Positions 1 to 7,028 of a DNA stretch of 14,403 nucleotides are shown here, in pieces. The notes beneath the pieces were generated by a model that had not been told where the DNA came from, ran no database searches, and worked only from the letters and a program-made list of their open reading frames with translations. Both the position numbers and the translations under genes were made by a program. The stretch spans positions 1-14,403 of the forward strand of contig SFRL01000060.1 of NCBI GenBank assembly GCA_004562765.1. The letters are read 5' to 3'. The DNA comes from a bacterium (GTDB lineage Bacteria; Bacillota; Clostridia; Lachnospirales; Lachnospiraceae). Positions within the stretch are counted from its first letter, which is position 1. Each line of letters opens with the position of its first letter.

Positions 1-194
1 TTTGATAATATCAGAGACTTCAAAAAGAATTATTTGAAACATATAAAGAAGAAATTACTATAAATTATCTCCACCGAATTCAGGGGAATCAAAAAACTAC
101 CATACCAATCTTTTTGATTAGTATAGCAGTTTTCTAGCAGTTTTCTACTTAGAATAAAACCATTATTTCAGGCGGAAAATGCACGTTCCCTCGG
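1..194. other. AT-rich intergenic region downstream of the last kinase
   Basis: No supported gene. The stretch is AT-rich and holds an exact 11-bp tandem duplication (TAGCAGTTTTC twice, 124-145). It also holds an AT-only inverted repeat (ATCAAAAA at 88-95 against TTTTTGAT at 111-118), which could act as a weak terminator for the kinase ending at 195, although it has no GC stem. Positions 1-63 read open on the plus strand to a TAA and could be the tail of a gene entering from the left, but this is too short to call. Confidence 0.4.
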
Positions 195-1940
195 TTAGAT
201 ATAATTGATCTGAAATCCGGGTTCGCCGTACTCTGCGATCAGTTCCTCCATCCGGTACTGTTCGCTGGCGCTCATCTCCACGGTCACAAGATTTGGCATC
301 TGAAACAGCGGTGACAGATCATCGATCATACAACCTTCCATATTTAATAAAGTAATATCCTCCCGCCCTTCCAGTGCCGAGATGTCCCGAATATCTGAAT
401 CGGAAATATATAGCGTTCCAATATAGGGAACATCCCGGATACAATCAAGATCCTTCTGTCCATCATACCCGATCGCCAGCTCATCGATATGCATCCCCTG
501 TAGATACTTCCATGCGTCCGAATTGTTTTTAATTCCAAGAAACTCATATCTGTGAAATTCCCCCACCGGACTGCCATCATAGCTTCCGGTATTTTCAAGA
601 CGCAGTGAGCGGATCGCCGTCCATGTACGGACAGCCTCAATTCCCTCCAGCATCCCGTTATCAAGGAAATCAACCTCCAATAATGTTTCTTTTCCCTCAA
701 GCGGCGAGAGATCCGAAATATTATTACATGCCAGATCGATCCGCTGCAGCTCATTGAGTTCCTTCATCGGGGACAGATCAGTGATCTGCTCCGCTTCGAT
801 ATACGCGATCTTCAGATTCGGCATATGAGACAGATCTGACAGATCTGTAATGGGACCGCGGATCCGGGTATCCGTCCCAAACCACACACCACGCACCTCA
901 TAGAATTCATCCATGGAAGCACAAGCCGTATCCGACTGTATGTAGAGCTCTTCTACCTGTGCCAGATCATCCATCGTCAGCGCTCCATCCGGTCGATCCA
1001 GCATAAGCCGCACCGCTTCCTCGATCAGCGGCTCCTGAAATTTCACAGATCCGGCATGAAGCAGTGTCCGGTACGAGAATGCGCCGGCCATCACACATTC
1101 TGCCAGTACCGATGCCAAAACAGCTGCCCATTTGGTCTTTTTCCTTCTGCGTGCAACGTATTCCCGTGTCGTCCGATGCAAAGCATCCAACAGCTCGTCA
1201 TCGTTTTTGTAACGCTTTTCCGGTGCAAAGGCACAGCATTTTGCCGCGACCTGTTCCAGCTTTGTAAGAGGAATCTTAATAGGCTGTTCCTTTCCGGTCA
1301 GAAGCCATGACAATACCACGCCAAAGGAATAGATGTCCGAGCGGAGATCCGTCTGCATAAAGCCATACTGCTCCGGTGGTGCAAAGCCTTCCGTTCCGCT
1401 AAAAATCGTATCGCTGGTCGCCTCTTTTTTGTACAAACGGCTGATGCCAAAATCAATGAGTGCCACACTGCCGTCATCCCGTACAATGATGTTCTTTGGT
1501 TTGATGTCCCGGTGAATGATGACCGGATCACTGGTATGCAGTGCCTTCATCGCCTTTGCCAGTTCAATTGCCAGATCTCTTGCAACATCCTCGGTCATGA
1601 TATGCCCTTTGACATACTGATCCAGCGATACACCCTCGATGTACTCCCGCACAATGCAGCGGTATGTTTCGTTTCTGTACTCTCCGACAAAGTAAGGTAA
1701 TGCATCGCAATGCACACCCACCATTTGTTCGCACTCCGTCTGATCAAACAGTGCGCTGTCCTCTGTATAACATTTTGCCACCATCTTTTTTCCGGTTGTT
1801 TTTTGTATGAGAAGCAGCGTATCACAGCCGTCCACACAGCTGAGACACTCTACGATATCATACGCCTCCACCAGTTCCTGCGGCAGTGTCTCCGAATAGC
1901 CTTCTCCGTAAAAGTTCTTGAATGCCTCGTAAATTCCCAC
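195..1940 (-). CDS. Membrane Ser/Thr protein kinase with extracellular LRR domain (cassette B)
   Basis: A Hanks-type Ser/Thr kinase that probably phosphorylates cytoplasmic targets in response to a signal outside the cell. The kinase domain spans about residues 28-260, with the ATP-anchoring Lys56 (VAK), the catalytic loop HRDIKPKN (143-150), DFG at 163-165 and the activation-segment end GFAPPEQYG (185-193). The glycine-rich loop is degenerate and reads ECLSCVDGC (31-39). A basic stretch RRRKKTK precedes one membrane segment (about 271-290), so the kinase should lie inside and residues 291-581 outside. The outer part holds SDS22-like leucine-rich repeats such as ITDLSPM and ISDLSPL (364-425), and again near 516-560. 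The start is GTG, chosen for GGAGGAG five to six bases upstream and for agreement with the paralogue at 5012-6757, which has the same length. It has its own promoter at 1994-2023. Substrate and ligand are unknown. Confidence 0.93.
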   Translation of the reverse strand: MGIYEAFKNFYGEGYSETLPQELVEAYDIVECLSCVDGCDTLLLIQKTTGKKMVAKCYTEDSALFDQTECEQMVGVHCDALPYFVGEYRNETYRCIVREYIEGVSLDQYVKGHIMTEDVARDLAIELAKAMKALHTSDPVIIHRDIKPKNIIVRDDGSVALIDFGISRLYKKEATSDTIFSGTEGFAPPEQYGFMQTDLRSDIYSFGVVLSWLLTGKEQPIKIPLTKLEQVAAKCCAFAPEKRYKNDDELLDALHRTTREYVARRRKKTKWAAVLASVLAECVMAGAFSYRTLLHAGSVKFQEPLIEEAVRLMLDRPDGALTMDDLAQVEELYIQSDTACASMDEFYEVRGVWFGTDTRIRGPITDLSDLSHMPNLKIAYIEAEQITDLSPMKELNELQRIDLACNNISDLSPLEGKETLLEVDFLDNGMLEGIEAVRTWTAIRSLRLENTGSYDGSPVGEFHRYEFLGIKNNSDAWKYLQGMHIDELAIGYDGQKDLDCIRDVPYIGTLYISDSDIRDISALEGREDITLLNMEGCMIDDLSPLFQMPNLVTVEMSASEQYRMEELIAEYGEPGFQINYI

Positions 1941-1993
1941 TTTACTCCTCCAAATCGGTATGTCTATGAAACAGACAGTCTATGATATTTTCT

Positions 1994-2023
1994 ATTATAC
2001 GCGCTTTTTTTCCCGAAGTACAA
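1994..2023 (-). promoter_or_regulatory. Sigma-A-type promoter of the cassette B kinase
   Basis: On the minus strand a TTGTAC -35 (2023-2018) and a perfect TATAAT -10 (1999-1994) are separated by 18 bases. The kinase at 5012-6757 has the same -35, the same spacing and the same -10, with TTGTACTT shared. This supports both as real and duplicated with the gene. The transcript would carry a leader of roughly 45-50 nt with GGAGGAG before the GTG start. Confidence 0.75.
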
Positions 2024-2071
2024 GCCCTTTGCGTGCTTACTGTGAGGATTGTCACTCGTTCCCGCATCCCA

Positions 2072-2452
2072 TCAGGAATTCAGCAATTTTTCATAGAACT
2101 GCTGTTGTTCGTTCTGCTCCCAGCTGGCAGGGGTTTCGTGACCCACATTCTTGAAGAGGTGGAACACAATCTTTTTGCTTCCGAGCACCTTGACAGAGTT
2201 TACAAATTGCTCAACATTTGTAGGTAATCTTTGCTGCCGGTGTTGCTGTGGCGGAAATCTTCGCAGTCTTTCCAACCGCGACAGTTACTTTGGTTAATTT
2301 TACCGTTAATTTTTTGTGACAGAGCACAAACTGGCATTGGTTTTGGAAGGATTCCGGCTTGCAGCCGAAACCTCGGTTACCGGCGTAAGAAGGCTGAGTG
2401 CCATCGCTCCTGCAACAAACATGTTCATCATGCGTTTTACAATTTTGTTCAT
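2072..2452 (-). pseudogene. Decayed secreted Big_2-domain protein fused to an alpha/beta-hydrolase tail remnant
   Basis: A strong site GGAGGAG and an ATG at 2452 open a 48-codon frame (to 2306). Its first 31 residues, MNKIVKRMMNMFVAGAMALS onwards to VSAA, nearly copy the signal peptide of the Big_2 protein at 7029-8015, and the match continues upstream through the ribosome site. The reading then shifts frame. A second frame (about 2312-2211) reads KLTVKLTKVTVAVGKTAKIS and on to TPAAKITYK, matching the first half of the paralogue's Ig-like domain, so the roughly 210-residue middle is gone. At about 2226-2211 this meets a third frame ending at 2072 with GHETPASWEQ and FYEKLLNS, which resembles the C-terminus of an alpha/beta-hydrolase (esterase). 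I read it as a deletion scar joining two former genes. A short exported peptide from the first frame remains possible. Confidence 0.75.
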
Positions 2453-2464
2453 AAGTTTCTCCTC

Positions 2465-4321
2465 CTAAACGCCATTTATTTTTTTAAATATCGCGCCGAT
2501 CGTTTTATCATAATAGTTGTTGCTGTTTTTCAGCTTTTCATATTTTGCGCCCTCAACGCAGGGGTACGATATCATAATTCCCCACTGACTGTCCATACTG
2601 CCGCCTACCCAGCCGATGCCTTCCTCCTCGAAGGCTTTGATCATGCTTGTGTAATAAGCGCTGATGGTCTCATCGGAATATCTGTATTTTGATAGCTGAC
2701 CACCTCCGAAAATGCCGAATTCCCCTACCATAAAGCCTACGCCGTATTTCTCGGCAGTTTTGCGAACATCGTTCAGCGACACGATGTTTTCATCGCCGTA
2801 TGCATGCAAATCGAAGGTATCCTTCGCCGTATACTCCCATTTTACACTATGCAGATAATCCTTATCCTGCTCATAGTCGGTTCCCTCTAATACGCAGAAG
2901 TCTCTGGGATCATAGTGATGATGGCTCAGTGCGACACCTCTTTTAGCCATAGCTTCTCCGGTGAGCCCCCAGTTGTGAATGTCTGCGATAACGACCCTGC
3001 TCTCATCCACGGCGAAGATCGCATCCACGGACGGTCCGAGAAGCTTTTCATACTGCTCCTCGCTGGTAAATCCCGGCTCCACCATAAGGTTGAACGCCAA
3101 ATATTTGTTATCAATGCCCTTGTAGCGCTTTGCAAGCATCCCCCAGTAGTCGGCGTATGTTTTTGCCATTCCGGGCTTCGCAAGATTTTCCGTACCCTTT
3201 TCGTGTTCGTCCTCGCCCCACATGCTGATACCGGGTGTCTCACAATTTTCAAGCGTAACGTGCATGTCGTATTTCATACACAGCGCAATCACCCGGTCAA
3301 GCTCTTCCAGGCGGGTCTTGTCAACGTAACCGTCCTTTTGATGGAGCCCCTGGAGCCACGGGAAGCTGATCATGATCGACATATGGTTAACGCCGGTATC
3401 CGCGGCTGCCTTGATGTCTCCCTCACGGATCACCTTGTCTGCCCTGCCGCCCAGAGCCTGGTACTTCACATATCCCATCGTGCCGTTTAAGATCCCTCGC
3501 CATACCGGAAGCTTCTGGTTGGATGCCTCCGGAAGGGAGGTTTTCTTGTTCAGAAGCTGATCCGTTATGATTTTTTTGTTGTATGCGCCTGCCTGTGACA
3601 GCTTGACATAGTTTTCCTTCCCCTCAAGGCTTCTGTAAAATCGCAGTGTGGCACGCGCCGCGTCGCCGACGGTCATTTTTTTCTGCGGAAGAAACCTGTT
3701 CTTGCTGTCAAGCGACATAACGGGAAGCCCTGTTACCCTGTCGTAAAGCGCACATACATAGACCATGGAGGTGTCGGAGCCGTAATCGACCATATACTTG
3801 TACTTTTTCGCAATCTTGTCATTGCCATGAATGCTCTCAATGTCGGCGCACTCATCAAACATGCTTAACGTACCGATCGAGCCGTCCTTTCTGACACCCA
3901 TAACTTCCGCGTCGGCCATGATTTTATCGCTCATTTCCGCAGTTGCCATTAACATGTAGTCCTCATAGCCGGGGTATTTGGGAGAAAGTATCTGCTGGTA
4001 CATCGCAAAATAGAGTGTGCTCGCGAAATAGTGCTTTGTCGCTGCCGAAGAGCCTGCCGCTCTTTTCCTGTCCGCGAGAAATTTCCCGGTTTTTCCATAA
4101 CGCTTTTTCACCGCTGTGGTGATCATTTTCGTGACCTCGGTCTGCGTAGCGGTCTTGTTGATGCGCTTCGCCTGTGAGGCGTTCAAAAAGCCCAGCTTTT
4201 TTACAGCGGTAAGCTCACTGTCGAGTTTGACGGTTGCTGCTGAAGTCGTCATCGCGCCGCCAAAGAGTGTGAATACCATCACGAGTGACAGTATTGCTGA
4301 TATCATTTTTTTCATCCTCAT
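2465..4321 (-). CDS. Secreted GH5-type (clan GH-A) glycoside hydrolase with N-terminal SLH-like region
   Basis: Probably an exported or surface-bound polysaccharide hydrolase. Residues 1-28 form a signal peptide ending AMTTSAA. Residues 30-235 look like degenerate S-layer-homology repeats (LTAVKKLGFLNAS; FLPQKKMTVGDAARATLRFY), which could hold it on the wall. The TIM-barrel domain runs from about 270 to 618, with the likely acid/base Glu415 in FNLMVEPG, the substrate-binding HHHYDP (467-472), the likely nucleophile Glu534 in FMVGEFG, and Trp580 in DSQWG at the last strand. Several residues usual in GH5 appear replaced: Val instead of the Asn before the acid/base Glu, Cys360 where a His is usual, and Met317 where an Arg is usual. 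Substrate cannot be read and activity is uncertain. The start has AAAGGAG seven bases upstream. It lies 17 bases after the HTH gene, so the two are co-transcribed, and 12 bases before the remnant at 2452. Confidence 0.85.
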   Translation of the reverse strand: MRMKKMISAILSLVMVFTLFGGAMTTSAATVKLDSELTAVKKLGFLNASQAKRINKTATQTEVTKMITTAVKKRYGKTGKFLADRKRAAGSSAATKHYFASTLYFAMYQQILSPKYPGYEDYMLMATAEMSDKIMADAEVMGVRKDGSIGTLSMFDECADIESIHGNDKIAKKYKYMVDYGSDTSMVYVCALYDRVTGLPVMSLDSKNRFLPQKKMTVGDAARATLRFYRSLEGKENYVKLSQAGAYNKKIITDQLLNKKTSLPEASNQKLPVWRGILNGTMGYVKYQALGGRADKVIREGDIKAAADTGVNHMSIMISFPWLQGLHQKDGYVDKTRLEELDRVIALCMKYDMHVTLENCETPGISMWGEDEHEKGTENLAKPGMAKTYADYWGMLAKRYKGIDNKYLAFNLMVEPGFTSEEQYEKLLGPSVDAIFAVDESRVVIADIHNWGLTGEAMAKRGVALSHHHYDPRDFCVLEGTDYEQDKDYLHSVKWEYTAKDTFDLHAYGDENIVSLNDVRKTAEKYGVGFMVGEFGIFGGGQLSKYRYSDETISAYYTSMIKAFEEEGIGWVGGSMDSQWGIMISYPCVEGAKYEKLKNSNNYYDKTIGAIFKKINGV

Positions 4322-4338
4322 AAATGACTCCTTTCGTA

Positions 4339-4776
4339 TTACTTGACCAATGTTTTTTCGGATATCGACTTCAGAAACTCATCCGTCTCATCCAGTGACA
4401 GCCGCTGTTCCAGACAGCAGATGATCGCCGCGTCCCTGCGCACCTTGGGGTACAATGCCCCTTTCTGTCCCATCATAAGTAGTTCCTGTGTCTCCGCCAG
4501 TGTCAGATTCATCGCAAACGCAATGCGCAGCAGAATGTCGCGCCCCGGGTTGCGCTCGCCGGAAAAAATCTGATAGACAAAGGATTTGCTTAAATATGTC
4601 TTTGCTATAAAATCCGGAATGCTCATCTTGTACTGTTCTAACAGCTGATCAAGATAGGAGGATACGGACATCTTCCATCCATAGGAACTCGATTTCTGAA
4701 TATTGCTTGCAAATTGCTCCGGTGACTCTTCGATCATCCGGAACAATTCAGATGTTGTCTTTGCATTAAAATCCAT
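4339..4776 (-). CDS. XRE-like helix-turn-helix regulator (cassette B)
   Basis: A small cytoplasmic DNA-binding protein of 145 residues from this start. The HTH lies at about 41-100: a first helix YLDQLLEQYKMS, then IPDFIAKT and the likely recognition helix LSKSFVYQIFSGERNPGRD, then LLRIAFAMNLTLAETQELL. A C-terminal block LYPKVRRDAAII (108-119) with a following helix is shared with the regulator at 8111-8539 and seems diagnostic of the family. The start is uncertain. I chose ATG 4776 (GGTGG eight bases upstream). GTG at 4788 and GTG at 4803 are alternatives, the latter poorly placed because the GGGGAGG site would abut it. It leads an operon with the GH5 gene and probably controls it and itself. 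The promoter upstream carries the shared dyad motif. Confidence 0.85.
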   Translation of the reverse strand: MDFNAKTTSELFRMIEESPEQFASNIQKSSSYGWKMSVSSYLDQLLEQYKMSIPDFIAKTYLSKSFVYQIFSGERNPGRDILLRIAFAMNLTLAETQELLMMGQKGALYPKVRRDAAIICCLEQRLSLDETDEFLKSISEKTLVK

Positions 4777-4864
4777 CTTCTTTTCCACCAGATCCTGTCG
4801 CACCTCCCCTCATCACACATTTCCATGTTAACCTTTGCTCACGACACGGCCTGTCATTTATTAC

Positions 4865-4908
4865 ATTCTAGCATATTCGCTTTTTCTTTTGGTACGCAGG
4901 ACGCGGAC
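4865..4908 (-). promoter_or_regulatory. Promoter of the HTH-GH5 operon with the shared dyad motif near -42
   Basis: On the minus strand an extended -10, TGCTAGAAT (4873-4865), has no recognisable -35. Seventeen bases upstream of its TG lies GTCCGCGTCCTGCGTACC (4908-4891), a 12-of-18 match to the motif at the same distance before the promoters of the HTH gene at 8539 and the Big_2 gene at 8015. The CGC/GCG arms form a dyad centred near -42. An imperfect palindrome GACACGGCCTGTC (4843-4855) lies just after the predicted transcription start. Confidence 0.6.
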
Positions 4909-4958
4909 TTTTGCTTTTGATAGATACTCACACTTTCAACGGAATTTCCTAATAAAAT

Positions 4959-4995
4959 AAAAAAATGCCCGGAATCTCATTTCAAGATCCGAACA
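4959..4995 (-). terminator. Rho-independent terminator after the cassette A kinase (probably bidirectional)
   Basis: On the minus strand TGTTCGGATCT (4995-4985) pairs with AGATTCCGGGCA (4977-4966), with one bulged T and two G-U pairs, followed by seven T (4965-4959). The plus strand also has a T run after the stem (4996-5002), so it could serve both directions. It lies about 20 bases after the kinase stop. Confidence 0.8.
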
Positions 4996-5011
4996 TTTTT
5001 TTACACAGTGT

Positions 5012-6757
5012 TTAGAAATAATTGATCTGAAATTGGGGTTCGCCGTACTCTGCGATCAGTTCCTCCATCCGCCCCTGCTCGATGGGACTCATATCCACGG
5101 TCGCAAGATTTGGCATCGTAAATAACGGCGACAGATCATCGATCATACATTCTTGCATATTCAGATACGTGATATCCTCCCGTCCCTCTAATGCCGAGAT
5201 GTCCCGAATATCCGAATAGTAAATATATAGTTTTCCAATATAGGCGACATCACGGATACACTCCAGATCTGTCTGTCCGTCAGCCCCGATCGCCAGTTCA
5301 TCGATATACATCCCCTGTATATACTTCCAAGCGTCCGAATTGTTTCCAATCCCAAGATAGTCATATCTCTGAAATTCGCTGATCGGACTGCCGTCATAGC
5401 TTCCGGTATTGTCAAGATTCAGTGCGCTGATCGCCGGCCATGTACGAACTGCCTCGATCCCCTTCAACCTTCCATTATCCATCAGATTGACATCTCTCAG
5501 CTGTTCTTTGCCCGCCAGCGGCGAGAGATCTGTAATGTCATTATTTGTCAAATGGATCTGCTGCAGTTCCTCCAGATCCTTCATCGGAGACAGGTCTGTG
5601 ATCTGTTCCGCTTCGATAAACACGATCCTCAGATTCGGCATATTTGCCAAATCCGAAAGATCCCTGATCGATCCGCGTAATCGCTCAGCCGTTGCAAACC
5701 ACGCGCTGCTCTCCTCATAGTATTCGTTCATAGAAGCGCATGCTGTATCCTTCTGTATGTAAATCTCCTCTACCCTTTTCAGATCATCCATTGTCAGCGG
5801 CTCGTCCGGCATATCCAGCATGAGACGTACCGCTTCCTCGATGAGCGGCTCCTGAAAAGTCACATATCTGTCATGGATCAGCGTCCGATACGAGAGCACA
5901 CCGGTCACCACACACACTGCCAGTACAGCTGTCAAAGCTGCTGCCCATTTAGTCATTTTTCTTCTGTGTGCAATGTACTCCCTTGTCGTCCGGTGCAAAG
6001 CATCCAGCAGCCCGTCATCGTTTTTGTAACGCTTTTCCGGTGCAAAAGCACAGCATTTTGCCGCGACCTTTTCCAGCTTTGTAAGAGGAATCTTTATGGG
6101 CTGTTCTTTTCCGGTCAGCAGCCATGACAATACCACCCCAAAGGAATAGATGTCCGAGCGGATATCCGTCTGCATAAAACCATACTGCTCCGGCGGCGCA
6201 AAGCCTTCCGTTCCGCTGATCACCGTATCGCTGGCTGCCTCCTTCTTATACACACGGCTGATGCCAAAATCAATGAGCGCCAGACTGCCGTCATCCCGTA
6301 CAATGATGTTCTTCGGTTTGATGTCACGGTGAATGATGACCGGATCGCTGGTATGAAGCGCCTTCATCGCCTTTGCCAGCGCGATCGCCAGGTCTCTTGC
6401 GATGTCTTCCGTCATGACATGCCCTTTGAAATACTGATCCAACGATACACCCTCAATGTATTCCCTCAAAATACAGCGGTAGTTTTCGTTTTTATACGCT
6501 CCGACAAAATAGGGCAGCGCGGCGCAGCGGATGTTCTCCAGCTGTGCATCTTCCGTCTGACCAGGCAGTGGACTGTCTCCGGTGTAGCATTTCGCCACAA
6601 TCTTTTTTCCGCTAGACTTCTGTATCAAAAGCAACGTGTCACAGCCCTCCACGCAGCTGAGACACTCTACGATATCATACGCCTCCACCAGTTCCCTGGG
6701 CAATGTATCCTCGTAGCCTTCCTCGTAAAAGTTATTGAATGCCTCGTAGCTTTCCAC
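5012..6757 (-). CDS. Membrane Ser/Thr protein kinase with extracellular LRR domain (cassette A)
   Basis: Paralogue of the kinase at 195-1940, also 581 residues and alignable without gaps by eye. It has Lys56, HRDIKPKN (143-150), DFG (163-165) and GFAPPEQYG (185-193), all intact, so it should be active. The glycine loop is again degenerate with three cysteines (ECLSCVEGC, 31-39). A membrane segment follows at about 270-290 after a basic stretch, then an outer region with LRRs (DITDLSPL near 407-414; DIRDISALEG at 517-526; MIDDLSPL at 538-545). Compared with its paralogue the catalytic part is about 90% identical, the ectodomain about 70-75%, and residues 60-80 (the helix-C region) only about 45%. 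The start is GTG with GGAGGAG upstream. It has its own promoter (6811-6840) and terminator (4959-4995), so it is transcribed apart from its cassette neighbours. Known bacterial receptor kinases such as PrkC carry PASTA, not LRR, ectodomains. Substrate and ligand are unknown. Confidence 0.94.
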   Translation of the reverse strand: MESYEAFNNFYEEGYEDTLPRELVEAYDIVECLSCVEGCDTLLLIQKSSGKKIVAKCYTGDSPLPGQTEDAQLENIRCAALPYFVGAYKNENYRCILREYIEGVSLDQYFKGHVMTEDIARDLAIALAKAMKALHTSDPVIIHRDIKPKNIIVRDDGSLALIDFGISRVYKKEAASDTVISGTEGFAPPEQYGFMQTDIRSDIYSFGVVLSWLLTGKEQPIKIPLTKLEKVAAKCCAFAPEKRYKNDDGLLDALHRTTREYIAHRRKMTKWAAALTAVLAVCVVTGVLSYRTLIHDRYVTFQEPLIEEAVRLMLDMPDEPLTMDDLKRVEEIYIQKDTACASMNEYYEESSAWFATAERLRGSIRDLSDLANMPNLRIVFIEAEQITDLSPMKDLEELQQIHLTNNDITDLSPLAGKEQLRDVNLMDNGRLKGIEAVRTWPAISALNLDNTGSYDGSPISEFQRYDYLGIGNNSDAWKYIQGMYIDELAIGADGQTDLECIRDVAYIGKLYIYYSDIRDISALEGREDITYLNMQECMIDDLSPLFTMPNLATVDMSPIEQGRMEELIAEYGEPQFQINYF

Positions 6758-6810
6758 TTTTCTCCTCCAAACCCATACTCATAGTGCAACATCCATGTTG
6801 ATACTCCTTT

Positions 6811-6840
6811 ATTATACACACCGGATCTTACCAAGTACAA
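6811..6840 (-). promoter_or_regulatory. Sigma-A-type promoter of the cassette A kinase
   Basis: On the minus strand TTGTAC (6840-6835), 18 bases, then TATAAT (6816-6811). The hexamers, spacing and the TT after the -35 are the same as in the promoter at 1994-2023. It starts immediately after the hairpin at 6853-6875, so the kinase is insulated from upstream read-through. Confidence 0.78.
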
Positions 6841-6852
6841 GTTTTTATAAAA

Positions 6853-6875
6853 AAGAATGCGCCATGCGCATTCTT
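6853..6875 (-). terminator. Strong hairpin with T run just upstream of the kinase promoter
   Basis: Perfect 10-bp stem AAGAATGCGC / GCGCATTCTT with a 3-base loop. On the minus strand it runs into TTTTTTAT. It is a good Rho-independent terminator and would be the second barrier after 6976-7007 between the Big_2 gene and the kinase. Confidence 0.7.
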
Positions 6876-6975
6876 CGCGCCCGAGCGGTATGCGAAGCAT
6901 ATACTTCATCTCCGCGAGGTGCGCATCCTGCCGGAGGCTTTTGCCGTATAGGAGACGAAGTTTCCTATACGACAA
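6876..6975. repeat. GC-rich, palindrome-dense spacer (possible dispersed extragenic repeat)
   Basis: Contains a perfect 9-bp stem CGTATAGGA / TCCTATACG (6945-6953, 6963-6971) with a 9-base loop, the near-palindrome GTATGCGAAGCATATAC (6889-6905), and GGTGCGCATCC around a TGCGCA core (6918-6928). There is no convincing reading frame. The composition is more GC-rich than the flanking spacers. It may be an extragenic repeat element lodged between two terminators. I cannot test its copy number from one window. Confidence 0.4.
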
Positions 6976-7007
6976 AAAGGCGATTCCTCAAAGCAGGAAC
7001 CGCCTTT
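6976..7007 (-). terminator. Rho-independent terminator after the Big_2 protein gene
   Basis: On the minus strand AAAGGCGGTTCC pairs with GGAATCGCCTTT (one mismatch), then TTTTTG. It sits 21 bases after the stop of the gene at 7029. Confidence 0.85.
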
Positions 7008-7028
7008 ACACTCAGTTTCTTTTTAATA

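Noticed and set aside
1..63. Possible 3' end of a plus-strand gene entering from the left (ending HIKKKLL)
   Set aside because: Only about 20 codons are visible, in an AT-rich stretch where another frame is equally open. It cannot be told from chance.
2915..3490. Plus-strand open frame of 191 codons
   Set aside because: It is opposite the GH5 gene, which has clear motifs, a signal peptide and a ribosome site. The plus-strand translation resembles no protein.
4339..6757. HTH plus kinase read as a HipBA-like toxin-antitoxin or phage-defence pair
   Set aside because: The kinase is a Hanks-type receptor with membrane helix and LRR ectodomain, not HipA-like. The genes are separately transcribed, and secreted glycan-related proteins lie between them.
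6778..6796. Short upstream frame MDVAL in the leader of the cassette A kinase, with AAAGGAG before it
   Set aside because: The predicted transcript starts at about 6804, so the AAAGGAG would mostly lie before the start of the RNA. The paralogous leader has no counterpart.
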